Shown here one piece after another: positions 1 through 8,492 of a stretch of 64,000 nt of DNA. Both the position numbers and the translations under genes were made by a program. The notes below the pieces were generated by a model. It saw only the letters and a program-made list of their open reading frames with translations, did no database searches and was not told the DNA's origin. Positions within the stretch are counted from its first letter, which is position 1. Every line of letters begins with the position of its first letter. This DNA is from Hyphomonas beringensis. GTDB taxonomy: Bacteria; Pseudomonadota; Alphaproteobacteria; Caulobacterales; Hyphomonadaceae. Location of the stretch: contig NZ_AWFF01000001.1 in assembly GCF_000682755.1 (NCBI RefSeq), positions 248,001 to 312,000 of the forward strand, written 5' to 3'.

Positions 1-623
1 TGCTCGTAATTGTTGAGTTCGGTGTCACCATACTGAAAGTCCAGTTCGACGCCTTCGAAGTCATCGCGCAGGATGTAGTTTACAACACCGGCAATCGCGT
101 CAGAGCCATATACAGCGGCGCCACCAGCCTGCACGACTTCGATACGGTCAATCAGGCCCGTCGGGATGATATTGGCATCAACCTGAGCATCACCGAGACC
201 GCTGGAGGTCGTAACGAAACGACGGCCATTAACCAACGTCAGAGTGCGCCCGGCTCCCAGACCGAACAATTCGGCATATTGCTGGCCGTCGCCACTACTG
301 CTGCCGTCGCCTGCTGCCTGGTTATATTGCGGCACCAGAGAAGTTATCTGGTTGAGGGCGTCTGCAGCGCTGACAAGTCCGCGCTCGGCGAAGACCTCGT
401 CACCGATGCTCGTCACCGGGGCAGACGTTTCCGCGACGCTGCGGCGGATACGGGATCCGGTTACAACAACAGCATCCATGGTCGCCGTTTCATCTGCGGC
501 CTGCTCGGGAACTGACAAGGTGTCACTTTCCTGGGCGTTTGCCGACGATGCGACGAGAACAGGCACAAGGGCCGCAGCGGCACAGGTGCTAAGCAGATTT
601 TTGATAACAACGGCACGTTTCAT
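1..623 (-). CDS. TonB-dependent receptor, N-terminal part (runs off the left edge)
   Basis: This is the first 207 codons of an outer-membrane TonB-dependent receptor; the gene continues beyond base 1. The start at 623 gives a signal peptide with a basic N-terminus (MKRAVVIK), an Ala/Val-rich core and a likely cleavage after SSANA. A plug domain follows, with a TonB-box-like stretch (MDAVVVTGSRI), NGRRFV, IDRIEVVQAGGAAVYGSDA and GVVNYILR, all typical of the receptor plug. The Gly/Ser-rich insert around residues 100-115 resembles receptors for large substrates such as oligopeptides or glycans rather than small siderophores, but the substrate cannot be read from this part. It lies downstream of, and in the same direction as, an amino-acid permease and an aminotransferase, which hints at peptide uptake. 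Confidence 0.9.
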   Translation of the reverse strand, partial: MKRAVVIKNLLSTCAAAALVPVLVASSANAQESDTLSVPEQAADETATMDAVVVTGSRIRRSVAETSAPVTSIGDEVFAERGLVSAADALNQITSLVPQYNQAAGDGSSSGDGQQYAELFGLGAGRTLTLVNGRRFVTTSSGLGDAQVDANIIPTGLIDRIEVVQAGGAAVYGSDAIAGVVNYILRDDFEGVELDFQYGDTELNNYE

Positions 624-652
624 TGAGGACCCCATTTTCCTGCACGACTTTT

Positions 653-666
653 GTTGGCGCACCAAC
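653..666. promoter_or_regulatory. Short inverted repeat upstream of the partial TonB receptor
   Basis: A perfect 5-bp inverted repeat with a 4-base centre (GTTGG CGCA CCAAC) lies 30 bases upstream of the receptor start. It could be an operator or a 5'-leader hairpin. No regulator can be assigned. Confidence 0.3.
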
Positions 667-787
667 TTTGTCGGTCGGCGCAAATTTCTCTCTGAGAACA
701 CGCTAGAAACAGGATGACGAAAATTTTATCCTATTTGCATGACTTGCCTGCTGCGTAGCGCAACAATTATTCTCCAGGCCTATTCCC

Positions 788-799
788 ATGAATATTCAT
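788..799. promoter_or_regulatory. 12-bp AT-rich palindrome between permease and TonB receptor
   Basis: ATGAATATTCAT is a perfect 12-bp palindrome, 10 bases beyond the permease stop codon and about 165 bases upstream of the receptor start. It may be an operator for the receptor gene. No second copy was recognised in the window, so the function is open. Confidence 0.25.
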
Positions 800-808
800 T
801 TCAGATGG

Positions 809-2155
809 TCAGGAGACTGGTGCAGCCTTGGACGCACGGCCCTGGCGAAACACGATGAAAGCGTAATAGGCGCAGCCCAAAAGTGACCAGACCAGCAACA
901 GAGCATAAGGTCGCCAATCGGCTGACCAGCCTGCTACGATTATGAATATGCCAAGAACTATGCCCAACCCGGACAGAAAGAAAAGAAGTGTTCGGGAGGG
1001 ACGGAATTTCGAGGCTTCATGCAGGTCCGGCCTCTTTACGAGCAGGGAGATCGTGGCGAGGCAGGTCGCGGAATATTTGAGAATGGTCGGGATATTCACC
1101 GCCAGAAACAAAAAGACCAGATTGCCTGGCAACAACAATCCCGCACAGCACATGACAAATGTGCATAAAATAGCCGCGCGCGGCACACCATGCCGGCCAT
1201 CCACCGTCGCCAGACGGGCGGGCAACATACCCTCCCTTGCCATGGCGTAGAGGAATCGGGACATGATGATGAAGGTCGCGTTCACTGAGCTGCCGATCGC
1301 AACAATGGCGCTCAGAACGATCAGGTAACGCCCCCAGTCGCCAAAGACTGCCATGCCGGCATCCAGCAGAGGGGCTTCGGAAGCGGCCAGCTTTTCCGGC
1401 CCCAGCACACCGAGCGCAGCAAACGCGACCATGAAGTAGGTCGCCGCTGTCAGCAGAATGGAAATCGTGATCCCTAGCGGAATTGTGCGAGCGGGGTTCT
1501 TTACCTCACCACCAACTTCCGTGGCACTCTCAATCCCCAGAAAAAGGGAAATCAGAAGCGGAATGGCTGCGAAAATGCCCACCACCCCTTCACTCATAAA
1601 GGGGTGAAAGCGGGAGATCTCAATATCCGGAACACTGCCGACAGTGAACAGCACGCAAGTGGCCAACAAAACGAGTAGCATGATGAACTGGCTCTTTGCG
1701 GCAGCAGATACACCCATCAGGTTCACCAGCATGACGAAGACCAGAAGGCCAAACATGGTGGGTTTCAGAGGCAGCGCGAAAATGCTGCTGACATAGGAGA
1801 CAAGCACCATGGTGAGCACGATCATGGCTGACGTGCTGCCAGCGATACGCAACCAGCTGATAAAGAAGCCCAGAAACGGGTGGACGAAACGGCGCGGCCA
1901 CTCAAAGGACGCTCCCGTCACGGGAACCGCAGCCCCCATAAACGCATAAATTATGGCGTAAACCACCATCGGGATCATCGCCAGCAACATGGCAACCAAC
2001 ATGGCAGGACCAGCCAAAAGCGTCGCGGGCGCCATGATCGAGAAAACGGAAACGCCCACAGCTGTGCCCAGCCCGAGCGATACAATTCCGCCTACCCCGA
2101 CATCCCGGTGAAGCTCCTGAGAGGCCTTGGCCTTATCGGATGCCGACATTGTCAC
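809..2155 (-). CDS. APC-family amino-acid permease
   Basis: A 448-residue polytopic inner-membrane protein of the amino acid-polyamine-organocation (APC) superfamily, with about 12 hydrophobic segments and the usual length for the family. The N-terminal helix carries the characteristic Gly-rich unwound segment (GIVSLGLGTAVGVSVF, around residues 23-38). Helix 6 contains FLGIESATEVGGEVKNPART (around residues 205-225), the conserved E-x4-EvkNPxr signature. It should import an amino acid by proton or cation symport. The start codon lies inside the 3' end of the upstream aminotransferase gene (23-base overlap), so the two are probably translationally coupled and act on the same compound. Substrate unknown. 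Confidence 0.88.
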   Translation of the reverse strand: MTMSASDKAKASQELHRDVGVGGIVSLGLGTAVGVSVFSIMAPATLLAGPAMLVAMLLAMIPMVVYAIIYAFMGAAVPVTGASFEWPRRFVHPFLGFFISWLRIAGSTSAMIVLTMVLVSYVSSIFALPLKPTMFGLLVFVMLVNLMGVSAAAKSQFIMLLVLLATCVLFTVGSVPDIEISRFHPFMSEGVVGIFAAIPLLISLFLGIESATEVGGEVKNPARTIPLGITISILLTAATYFMVAFAALGVLGPEKLAASEAPLLDAGMAVFGDWGRYLIVLSAIVAIGSSVNATFIIMSRFLYAMAREGMLPARLATVDGRHGVPRAAILCTFVMCCAGLLLPGNLVFLFLAVNIPTILKYSATCLATISLLVKRPDLHEASKFRPSRTLLFFLSGLGIVLGIFIIVAGWSADWRPYALLLVWSLLGCAYYAFIVFRQGRASKAAPVS

Positions 2156-3347
2156 TTACCTTTTTCACTGCGCTCTCGCCGCGTCGACGATACTCAGCTA
2201 ATCCTTTGGCCAGGCGCTCAAGACCAGACTTCAGCTGCATTTCCTCATGCGCAAAGCCTATGCGGATGTGCCCTGCAATTCCGAAGCATTCGCCCGGCAC
2301 AACAACAACGCCATGATGGCTGATAAGCCAGCCGGACAGGGCCCGTGTGTCACTGACGCCAGGAACGCGCGGAAAACACGTGCAGCCGATCAGCGGCATC
2401 TCGATGTCCAGCAGATTGTCCTCAACCATTTTCGAGATGGCGGCTTCAGCAACAGGCCGCGCTCCATCCATGATCCGTGTTCTCCAGGTGTCATATACAT
2501 CTGACTGTGACAGCACTTCTGAGGCTACAGCATGGGAGAATTTGGAAACACCAAAATCGATATTGTTGAAATATTTTCTAAGCTTTTCCTGGATATCTCC
2601 AGCGGCAAAGACCCAGCCACACCGCAAGGCATTGAGGCCGAAATTCTTCGTCATGCTGCCAATGCGAATGACGTTCTTATGCTTATTCATATTGAGGCTT
2701 TGGCACCCTTCAACGGCGTAATCCTGATAAACCTCATCAATCAACAAAGTCACATTCCGAGCTTCCAGCGCGATCGCCAGCCGCTCAAGCGTGTCCAAAG
2801 GAATGCAAACACCGCTCGGATTGTGTAAATTGCTGATCACAACCATCCGGGTTGTGTCTTTCAATTCACCAATGACTTCATCGACAGAGACTTGAAATTC
2901 GGGTGCCGGACGATCAAAAAAGGCCACTTCCAGCCCGGCATGTTTTGCGAAATTCGCGAAGATGTCGAAGCCCGGTCTTTCAACCAGAACTTCCTCTCCA
3001 GGCGACAGTAATGCCTGATAGATCATCGAAAGCGCGGTTGTAGCGCCGGTTGTGCAAATCACGTTTTCCTGGGACACGCCATAGCGTTCTGCCAATTGAG
3101 CCGCGAGGACAGGATTACTCCTCATAAAGACGCTCTGGAAGCTGCTTGGCAGCCCAAAGCGAAATGCGCGTGAGGTGGTTTCTGCCAGCAAGGTCGACGG
3201 TTCCGGTACGGAGCTGTCGAACAGCCCTACCTTGCCCGGTGCCCCAGCATGCATCAAGCGGCTCGCATCACGCACCCAGTGCGCATAGCTAAGCCAACTG
3301 TCTTCCGAAAAGTAATCGCCAGATGAATTCACGTGAGCAGACCCCAA
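2133..3347 (-). CDS. PLP-dependent aminotransferase, class I/II
   Basis: A 404-residue fold-type I pyridoxal-phosphate enzyme. Visible hallmarks are CTTGATTALSMIYQALL (cofactor phosphate site), NLHNPSG (the conserved NP-G contacting carboxylate and ring), LLIDEVYQDY (Asp holding the pyridine nitrogen) and SMTKNFGLNALRCGW with the Schiff-base Lys. A late Arg (HIRIGF) probably binds the substrate carboxylate. It should transaminate an amino acid in the cytoplasm. The frame opens with TTG at 3347; a GTG four codons later is the only other early start, and there is no strong ribosome site. It overlaps the downstream permease, so both may handle one imported amino acid. Substrate not predictable. 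Confidence 0.85.
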   Translation of the reverse strand: MGSAHVNSSGDYFSEDSWLSYAHWVRDASRLMHAGAPGKVGLFDSSVPEPSTLLAETTSRAFRFGLPSSFQSVFMRSNPVLAAQLAERYGVSQENVICTTGATTALSMIYQALLSPGEEVLVERPGFDIFANFAKHAGLEVAFFDRPAPEFQVSVDEVIGELKDTTRMVVISNLHNPSGVCIPLDTLERLAIALEARNVTLLIDEVYQDYAVEGCQSLNMNKHKNVIRIGSMTKNFGLNALRCGWVFAAGDIQEKLRKYFNNIDFGVSKFSHAVASEVLSQSDVYDTWRTRIMDGARPVAEAAISKMVEDNLLDIEMPLIGCTCFPRVPGVSDTRALSGWLISHHGVVVVPGECFGIAGHIRIGFAHEEMQLKSGLERLAKGLAEYRRRGESAVKKVSDNVGIR

Positions 3348-3526
3348 ATATCACTTCAGCTCTCAGGGTCAGGAACCAACAGCCTCACATAACCCGATAG
3401 TTGCAAGAATACGGAAGGCGGGAAGAATTTTTATGCGAAGCCTCCCCAAAGCATCCCTCAGAACGCATAAATGTTCTGACAGCGCCTCATATTGGCCCGC
3501 AGCTAGCCCGCCTCATCCTGTTGCAA

Positions 3527-5152
3527 TCAAAGCTTCTCCCGGCACACTTCCACGGAAACATCCGGGACGATGCGCCATTCCATCAGGTCATAGCTTTGGC
3601 CGTCGATGTCCTTGGTTACGCGCTCCCCTGTGATACAGGGACCGAAGCTTTCCGGATCAGGATAGAGTGTCATACCATCTTCATGCAGCTTCTGAACGAA
3701 GATTGCTTCATCCTGGCCCAGCGCCTTGCTCACAAAGCCGCTCCACGCATCAACAGTCAGATCCACTTCACCAGACTCGCGGGCCGCAAAGACATCCTTC
3801 ATGAACTCATGCAGCCCGCTTTCCCCGTGGCTGGCATGCTTCAGTCGCGCATCCAGATCAGCGAAGTAAAGCGCGCCGCGCTGATAAGGGACATGCCTGA
3901 CAACATCATTGCCGAAGCCAACCTTCATGATCTCTTCAATTGAGCCGTCACGCGAGGGATTCGTGTAGTACATCTCGCTGAGATGATTGAGACCGGCGAC
4001 ATACTGCTCAAGTGAAATCTCACCGGCCTTGAACGGCAAGGTGTATTCGTAATACGTCGTCAGGCCTTCCGAGAACCAATTGGTCTGGATAGGATGCCCC
4101 ACAAGTGAGCCGGTCCACTGATGCAGCAACTCATGCGCTAAGGTTGATCGGGGGCCATCCCTATCGTCTAGTTCTTCGGGTCGCGCAGGCCCTCGTGACA
4201 GCATGAAGGAGTTCGCCAAGGCTGTGCCGCCCCCATAAGGCTTGGTCTCCATCAGGCGCATGAACACACGATACTCCGGTGCAGGATCAAGGTGATCAAA
4301 GTACTGCTCGAAATAGTCGTACATGTGGCTTGTGAAGGCCATTGCCGCCTGCTCATCAAACGGAAAATCCCCAAGCCAGTATGCATGGAAGTCGCTCTCG
4401 GCATCGCCGGAGGGATAGTATTCAGCGGGGCCAGCCATATACCATCCCTGGATGATGTTCGCTGGTGGGCCGTCCACCTTCACCTTATCCTCGCCAAATG
4501 TTGTGACACCGACGGAGGGTCGTTCGAACGAAGAGAGGTCCCAATTCAGTTGCGACGTTTCTGACTTCACATTCACCGGCACAAGCATAAAGCCCGCACC
4601 TGCCCCGCTGATGCCCCCAGCCGAAGGTCGAATACCAAAGGCAGGACCGCGCGGCCCGCCCGGAGGCTGCACCAGGGCGCGATAGCGGATATTGACCGGA
4701 AAGGAGACATCGCGTGTCGCTGTCCAATGGCGAAAATACGGATAGCCACCCGGCGCGGGGTCATCATCTTCAATTGTGAACTCGACGGGACCATCTGAAT
4801 CGGTAACGGAAAGATTCATGATGCGGTCGGCAATGTGCTCCACATTAGCGTATACCACGGGGGCCATGAGCTTCAGGCGGCCCTCTCCTTCAGCCAGCCC
4901 TCCATTCATGACGCCAGACACTTCGATTGCATCGACCTCCTTGTCGGCCCCAAGCGTAGGTTTGAGCGTGACAGAAAAAGCCGCAACTTCCTGCTCCTGC
5001 TGCGCGGGAACAGAAGACTCCCGAGCATCCGTCTCGGCCTGGCCACAGGAGGCCACTGACAGGCATGTCAGCACTGCCACAGTCGTGAAGACAGTAGAGG
5101 CAGAGCGCCCCCTCACCGCCTGCGCCCCACGAATTCCAACATTTTGCGACAT
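3527..5152 (-). CDS. M61-like zinc metallopeptidase, predicted lipoprotein
   Basis: A 541-residue gluzincin peptidase. The zinc site is HELLHQW (HExxH, about residues 337-343) with the third ligand Glu in WFSEGLTTYYEY about 25 residues later. The EGLTTYYEY...FKAGEISLEQYVAGLN stretch resembles M61 (glycyl aminopeptidase-like) proteins more than classical M1 aminopeptidases, and the M1 GxMEN motif is absent. The start at 5152 has GGGAGG at good spacing; seven codons upstream in frame lack one. A hydrophobic N-terminus ending in LSVASC gives a lipobox, so the protein is probably anchored in the periplasm or outer membrane. It lies upstream of the aminotransferase, permease and TonB receptor genes, fitting peptide breakdown before uptake. 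Family assignment between M1 and M61 is by motif only. Confidence 0.78.
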   Translation of the reverse strand: MSQNVGIRGAQAVRGRSASTVFTTVAVLTCLSVASCGQAETDARESSVPAQQEQEVAAFSVTLKPTLGADKEVDAIEVSGVMNGGLAEGEGRLKLMAPVVYANVEHIADRIMNLSVTDSDGPVEFTIEDDDPAPGGYPYFRHWTATRDVSFPVNIRYRALVQPPGGPRGPAFGIRPSAGGISGAGAGFMLVPVNVKSETSQLNWDLSSFERPSVGVTTFGEDKVKVDGPPANIIQGWYMAGPAEYYPSGDAESDFHAYWLGDFPFDEQAAMAFTSHMYDYFEQYFDHLDPAPEYRVFMRLMETKPYGGGTALANSFMLSRGPARPEELDDRDGPRSTLAHELLHQWTGSLVGHPIQTNWFSEGLTTYYEYTLPFKAGEISLEQYVAGLNHLSEMYYTNPSRDGSIEEIMKVGFGNDVVRHVPYQRGALYFADLDARLKHASHGESGLHEFMKDVFAARESGEVDLTVDAWSGFVSKALGQDEAIFVQKLHEDGMTLYPDPESFGPCITGERVTKDIDGQSYDLMEWRIVPDVSVEVCREKL

Positions 5153-5716
5153 GCTTACGCCTCCCAGGAACAATTACAGGTTTCAGCATCTCTGAGCGTT
5201 CAGGCAATAACAAGCCAAGGCATTTCGTCCACACACCGCTTGCCGCATGATTTGCCTTACCGGCCCGCAGTTCGAACATAAATCTTGCGACCACCCCGAA
5301 ACGTGCATCGAGACCATCGCCGCCGCAGCGCTTCACGAGCAGACATAGACTACGCATCCGCCAAGTTGCTTTGATGCAAAAACAGTCCTGAGGCTGACCG
5401 CCTTCTCAAACGCTATCGTTTCAGGCTTCCGGCCTTAGTGAGCCTCTGACGTATTTTTCGCGGTTTTACTGGGATGAAGCAGAAGCGGAGCGCAGCGCCC
5501 GAAGCAGCATTAAATTACAAGACGAAACCAAATCTTGACACACTGCCCCAGGCTGCTGGCATTTCAGATTCTCCATATTCTGCCCAACAGATGAATTGCT
5601 TCGAAAGGGCCAAACGATCACTGGACTGGGCCGATGTCTGCCAAGACGGTTGCAGGCCTTGTAACAAGAGGCCAAATGCTGGCCCGCAAACGACGCCCGA
5701 TATCTCTCAAGAAAGT
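5153..5716. other. Gene-free divergent region
   Basis: This 564-base stretch separates the minus-strand peptidase and the plus-strand deacetylase-family gene and must hold both promoters. No convincing gene, RNA or repeat is visible. The deacetylase frame stays open back to 5474, but that part shows no family similarity. Confidence 0.5.
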
Positions 5717-6757
5717 ATGTGCATGCTGGTATTCCACACAGATCGCTCGCTTGGACATGACCCTGATAGATACTTCCGCCGAGGCAAAATCGTTGCACAT
5801 CCGGAATCGGCTGAGCGTTACGATGTATTGCTTGGCGCGGCACTCAAGGCAGGCGCACTATCACAGGCGCCGGAAGACAACGGCCTTGAACCTATTCTTC
5901 GTGTCCACAGCCAGGACTATGTGGACTTCCTGGCTCAGGCCTGGAGTAGACGGGCAGAAATTCCCGGCGGCATTTCGGATGAGATCCTCGGAACACATTT
6001 CGCCAAACCGCAAATGCATCGCCGCCCGGTGGGGCTTCTCGGCCAGATGGGATATTACACGTGCGATACGTCAACGCCCGTCCGCGCAGGCACATGGGGG
6101 GCCGTTTACTGGAGCGCTCAGGCCGCGATCAGTTCTGCCGAGGCCGCCTTGAAGGGTGAACCGGCCTATGCCTTGTGTCGCCCACCGGGACACCATGCCT
6201 TCTCAGATGCCGCCGCAGGCTTTTGCTATTTCAACAATGCCGCCATCGCGGCCCGCCATATGGGTCATCTGACAGGTGGCAGAATCGCCATTCTGGATAT
6301 TGATGTGCACCACGGAAATGGCGCGCAGTCGATCTTCTATGAAGATCCGAATGTGCTAACCATCTCGCTGCATTGCGATCCGTCAGACTATTACCCCTTC
6401 TTCAGCGGCTATGAAGATGAAACAGGATCAGGCCCTGCCGAGGGACTTAACAGGAACTTCGCGCTTCCGCCGGGTACTGGCGACGAGGCCTTCCTCAGCG
6501 CGCTAACAACTGCCATCGAAGCGATCCGTACTTTCAATCCGGCAGGCCTGGTTGTGGCACTGGGACTCGACGCCGGTAAGGATGATCCGGTCGGGGCCTT
6601 CGGGATCACGGAGGACGGTTTCGCGCAGATTGCGACACGGATCGGCGATGCTGGCCTGCCGACTACCTTCATACAGGAAGGCGGCTATCTCTGCGATGCC
6701 CTGCCAAAGAATCTGACGGCCTTTCTGTCAGCCTTCCAGTCTACCCAAGCAGACTAG
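5717..6757 (+). CDS. Histone deacetylase-family amidohydrolase (acetylpolyamine amidohydrolase-like)
   Basis: A 346-residue zinc amidohydrolase of the arginase/deacetylase fold. Signatures in order are HPESAER near the N-terminus, CRPPGHHAF (catalytic His pair), GFCYFNNAA, ILDIDVHHGNG (zinc Asp and His), LGLDAGKDDP (second zinc Asp) and QEGGYLCD (transition-state Tyr). The set matches bacterial class II HDAC-like and acetylpolyamine amidohydrolases. It should hydrolyse an acetyl-amide, for example on polyamines or other N-acetyl amines. I start at 5717 because the homologous domain begins there (MCMLVFHTD); ATG 5723 is equally possible. Its neighbours are a serine hydrolase and a D-aminoacylase-like gene, so an N-acyl amine or amino-acid substrate is plausible but inferred. 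Confidence 0.88.
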   Translation: MCMLVFHTDRSLGHDPDRYFRRGKIVAHPESAERYDVLLGAALKAGALSQAPEDNGLEPILRVHSQDYVDFLAQAWSRRAEIPGGISDEILGTHFAKPQMHRRPVGLLGQMGYYTCDTSTPVRAGTWGAVYWSAQAAISSAEAALKGEPAYALCRPPGHHAFSDAAAGFCYFNNAAIAARHMGHLTGGRIAILDIDVHHGNGAQSIFYEDPNVLTISLHCDPSDYYPFFSGYEDETGSGPAEGLNRNFALPPGTGDEAFLSALTTAIEAIRTFNPAGLVVALGLDAGKDDPVGAFGITEDGFAQIATRIGDAGLPTTFIQEGGYLCDALPKNLTAFLSAFQSTQAD

Positions 6758-7044
6758 ACAATCTGCCTGCCTGACAGGCCCTGAATGCGTGGAATCCATT
6801 CAGCTGGTGCTGGCTACTGCGACGCATTTGTGTGCATAGGAAAGCCCTGCTGGCCCGTCTCACCTGACGGCACCTTTTGCCATGGGTCAAAGGCTGTTCG
6901 GGCCGGGCCCCGGCCTTGCTACGGCTCGCCTCAGCCGAATACGTTCAGACCAGACCAATCCACGCATCCTCGCCGCTATACCGGTCCGGCAAACCACCAG
7001 AACCGGATCGGTGTGATCCCAAGTGCCATTGCAGGAGACTATTC

Positions 7045-8469
7045 ATGAACCGCAGAGAGATGATGTTTGCCACGCTGGCCGCAGCCACTCCCCTGGCCTC
7101 CTGCGCGAGTGCCGCAAAAGCGAGTGCCCGCCAGGCCATGTCACCCTCCGCCTCGTCTGAAGTATCGGACATCGTTGAGGAAGTGATGGCACAGGAGCAC
7201 ATTCCCGCCGCGTCTGTGTGCGCTGTGCTCGGGGATCAGACTGTCCTGTCTCAAACACATGGCAAAGCCAGCCTCATTTTTGATGCGCCAGTCACCTCAT
7301 CGACCTTGTTCGCCATCGGATCCGTCAGCAAGCATGTGACCGCAATCGCCGTGCTCAGACTGGCTGACCAGGGCCGCTTGTCTCTGGACGCGCCCCTTTC
7401 GCACTTTCTTCCGGAAGTCTCGCCCGAGTGGGGCACGCGAACTCTCAGACACATTCTCTCCCATGTCAGCGGACTGCCGGACTATTTCAACGGTTTCGGC
7501 TTCAGCAGCTTCGACCGCCCCGTGACCCGCGAGACCATGTATGAGCTAACTCGGAACATTCCTCCGATTGCTCCGCCAGGAGAAGCCTTTTTCTATTCCA
7601 ATGCCGGATATACGCTCATTGGTTATGTCATCGAAGAGGTGACAGGTGAGTCGTATGCAGATCATATCGAAAAATTGTTCCGGGAATACGGCCTGCCCCA
7701 CGCTCGCGGAGATGATGGTCAAGCCGTAATCAAGAACCGCGCAGACGGCTACAAATGGCAAGACGGAAAGTATATGCGGTCTGTGCAAATGGCCAGCACC
7801 ACGTCTGCCGTGGCGGCGGGTGGACTGCTCATGACAGCCGAAGATATTCCGGGCTGGAGCGCTGCGCTGGCCAGCAGCTCATTGCTGTCAGACGAGTCAC
7901 GCGAACTGCTCTACGAAAGCTGGGTCTACCCAACCGGCCGATCAAGCGGATATTCCATGGGCTGGCGAACCGATACGCTGGACGGAAAAACGCCCTTCTA
8001 TCACCATACCGGCTTTGTGCCTGACTACACGACTCTGCACCTGCGCCAGCCTGCAACGGGTCTCGAAATGATGGTGATGTCGACCGGCAATGGCGACATT
8101 CAGGATCTGGGCTTCCGTATCGCCGAAAAGATCTGCCCTCAAAGCACCCCGATGTCCCTCAAAGAAATACCGGACGGGAATCCTGATCTGACGGCGACGA
8201 TATCAGACATCGCGCTGCGGTCGACACCCGTCGATAGCGGATACTTCGCAAAAGAGCTGAGAATACTGCCTGCCTTTGTGCAGGACTATGTCACGCCCAA
8301 ACTATCGGAAGCGCAGCGCGAAAACCTGCAGTCCATCACGCTGGTGCAAGACACGCGGCAAGGGAAAGATTGGTGGCGCCGCTACAGGGTATTGGCAGGC
8401 AACAAGATCAGCCACCTGATCGCAGCATATGACGAGCAGGGAAAAATCGGGTTCCTGCGCAGGGCTTAA
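7045..8469 (+). CDS. Beta-lactamase-fold serine hydrolase (class C/AmpC-like family), exported
   Basis: A 474-residue serine hydrolase of the beta-lactamase/D-aminopeptidase/esterase superfamily. The catalytic SxxK is SVSK at residues 93-96 in FAIGSVSKH, the second element is YSN in FFYSNAGY, and the third is HTG in HHTGFVPDY. The start at 7045 follows AGGAG at 8 bases. The N-terminus has a twin-arginine-like NRREMMF, a hydrophobic stretch and LASC, so it is probably a Tat- or Sec-exported lipoprotein. An extra C-terminal domain of about 120 residues follows the catalytic domain. It sits 23 bases before the D-aminoacylase-like gene, suggesting an operon acting on D-residue-containing peptides. 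True beta-lactamase or plain esterase activity cannot be excluded. Confidence 0.85.
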   Translation: MNRREMMFATLAAATPLASCASAAKASARQAMSPSASSEVSDIVEEVMAQEHIPAASVCAVLGDQTVLSQTHGKASLIFDAPVTSSTLFAIGSVSKHVTAIAVLRLADQGRLSLDAPLSHFLPEVSPEWGTRTLRHILSHVSGLPDYFNGFGFSSFDRPVTRETMYELTRNIPPIAPPGEAFFYSNAGYTLIGYVIEEVTGESYADHIEKLFREYGLPHARGDDGQAVIKNRADGYKWQDGKYMRSVQMASTTSAVAAGGLLMTAEDIPGWSAALASSSLLSDESRELLYESWVYPTGRSSGYSMGWRTDTLDGKTPFYHHTGFVPDYTTLHLRQPATGLEMMVMSTGNGDIQDLGFRIAEKICPQSTPMSLKEIPDGNPDLTATISDIALRSTPVDSGYFAKELRILPAFVQDYVTPKLSEAQRENLQSITLVQDTRQGKDWWRRYRVLAGNKISHLIAAYDEQGKIGFLRRA

Positions 8470-8492
8470 CTCCAGAAACAAGGTAAAACCGA

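Noticed and set aside
244-717. 157-codon plus-strand frame at the left edge
   Set aside because: Antisense to the partial TonB receptor, which has a clear signal peptide and plug domain.
6765-6779. GCCTG/CAGGC hairpin after the deacetylase-family gene
   Set aside because: Only a 5-bp stem with no T run; too weak to call a terminator.
6901-6915. GC-rich inverted repeat GGCCGGG/CCCGGCC
   Set aside because: Short, one-base centre and no T run; likely chance in GC-rich DNA.
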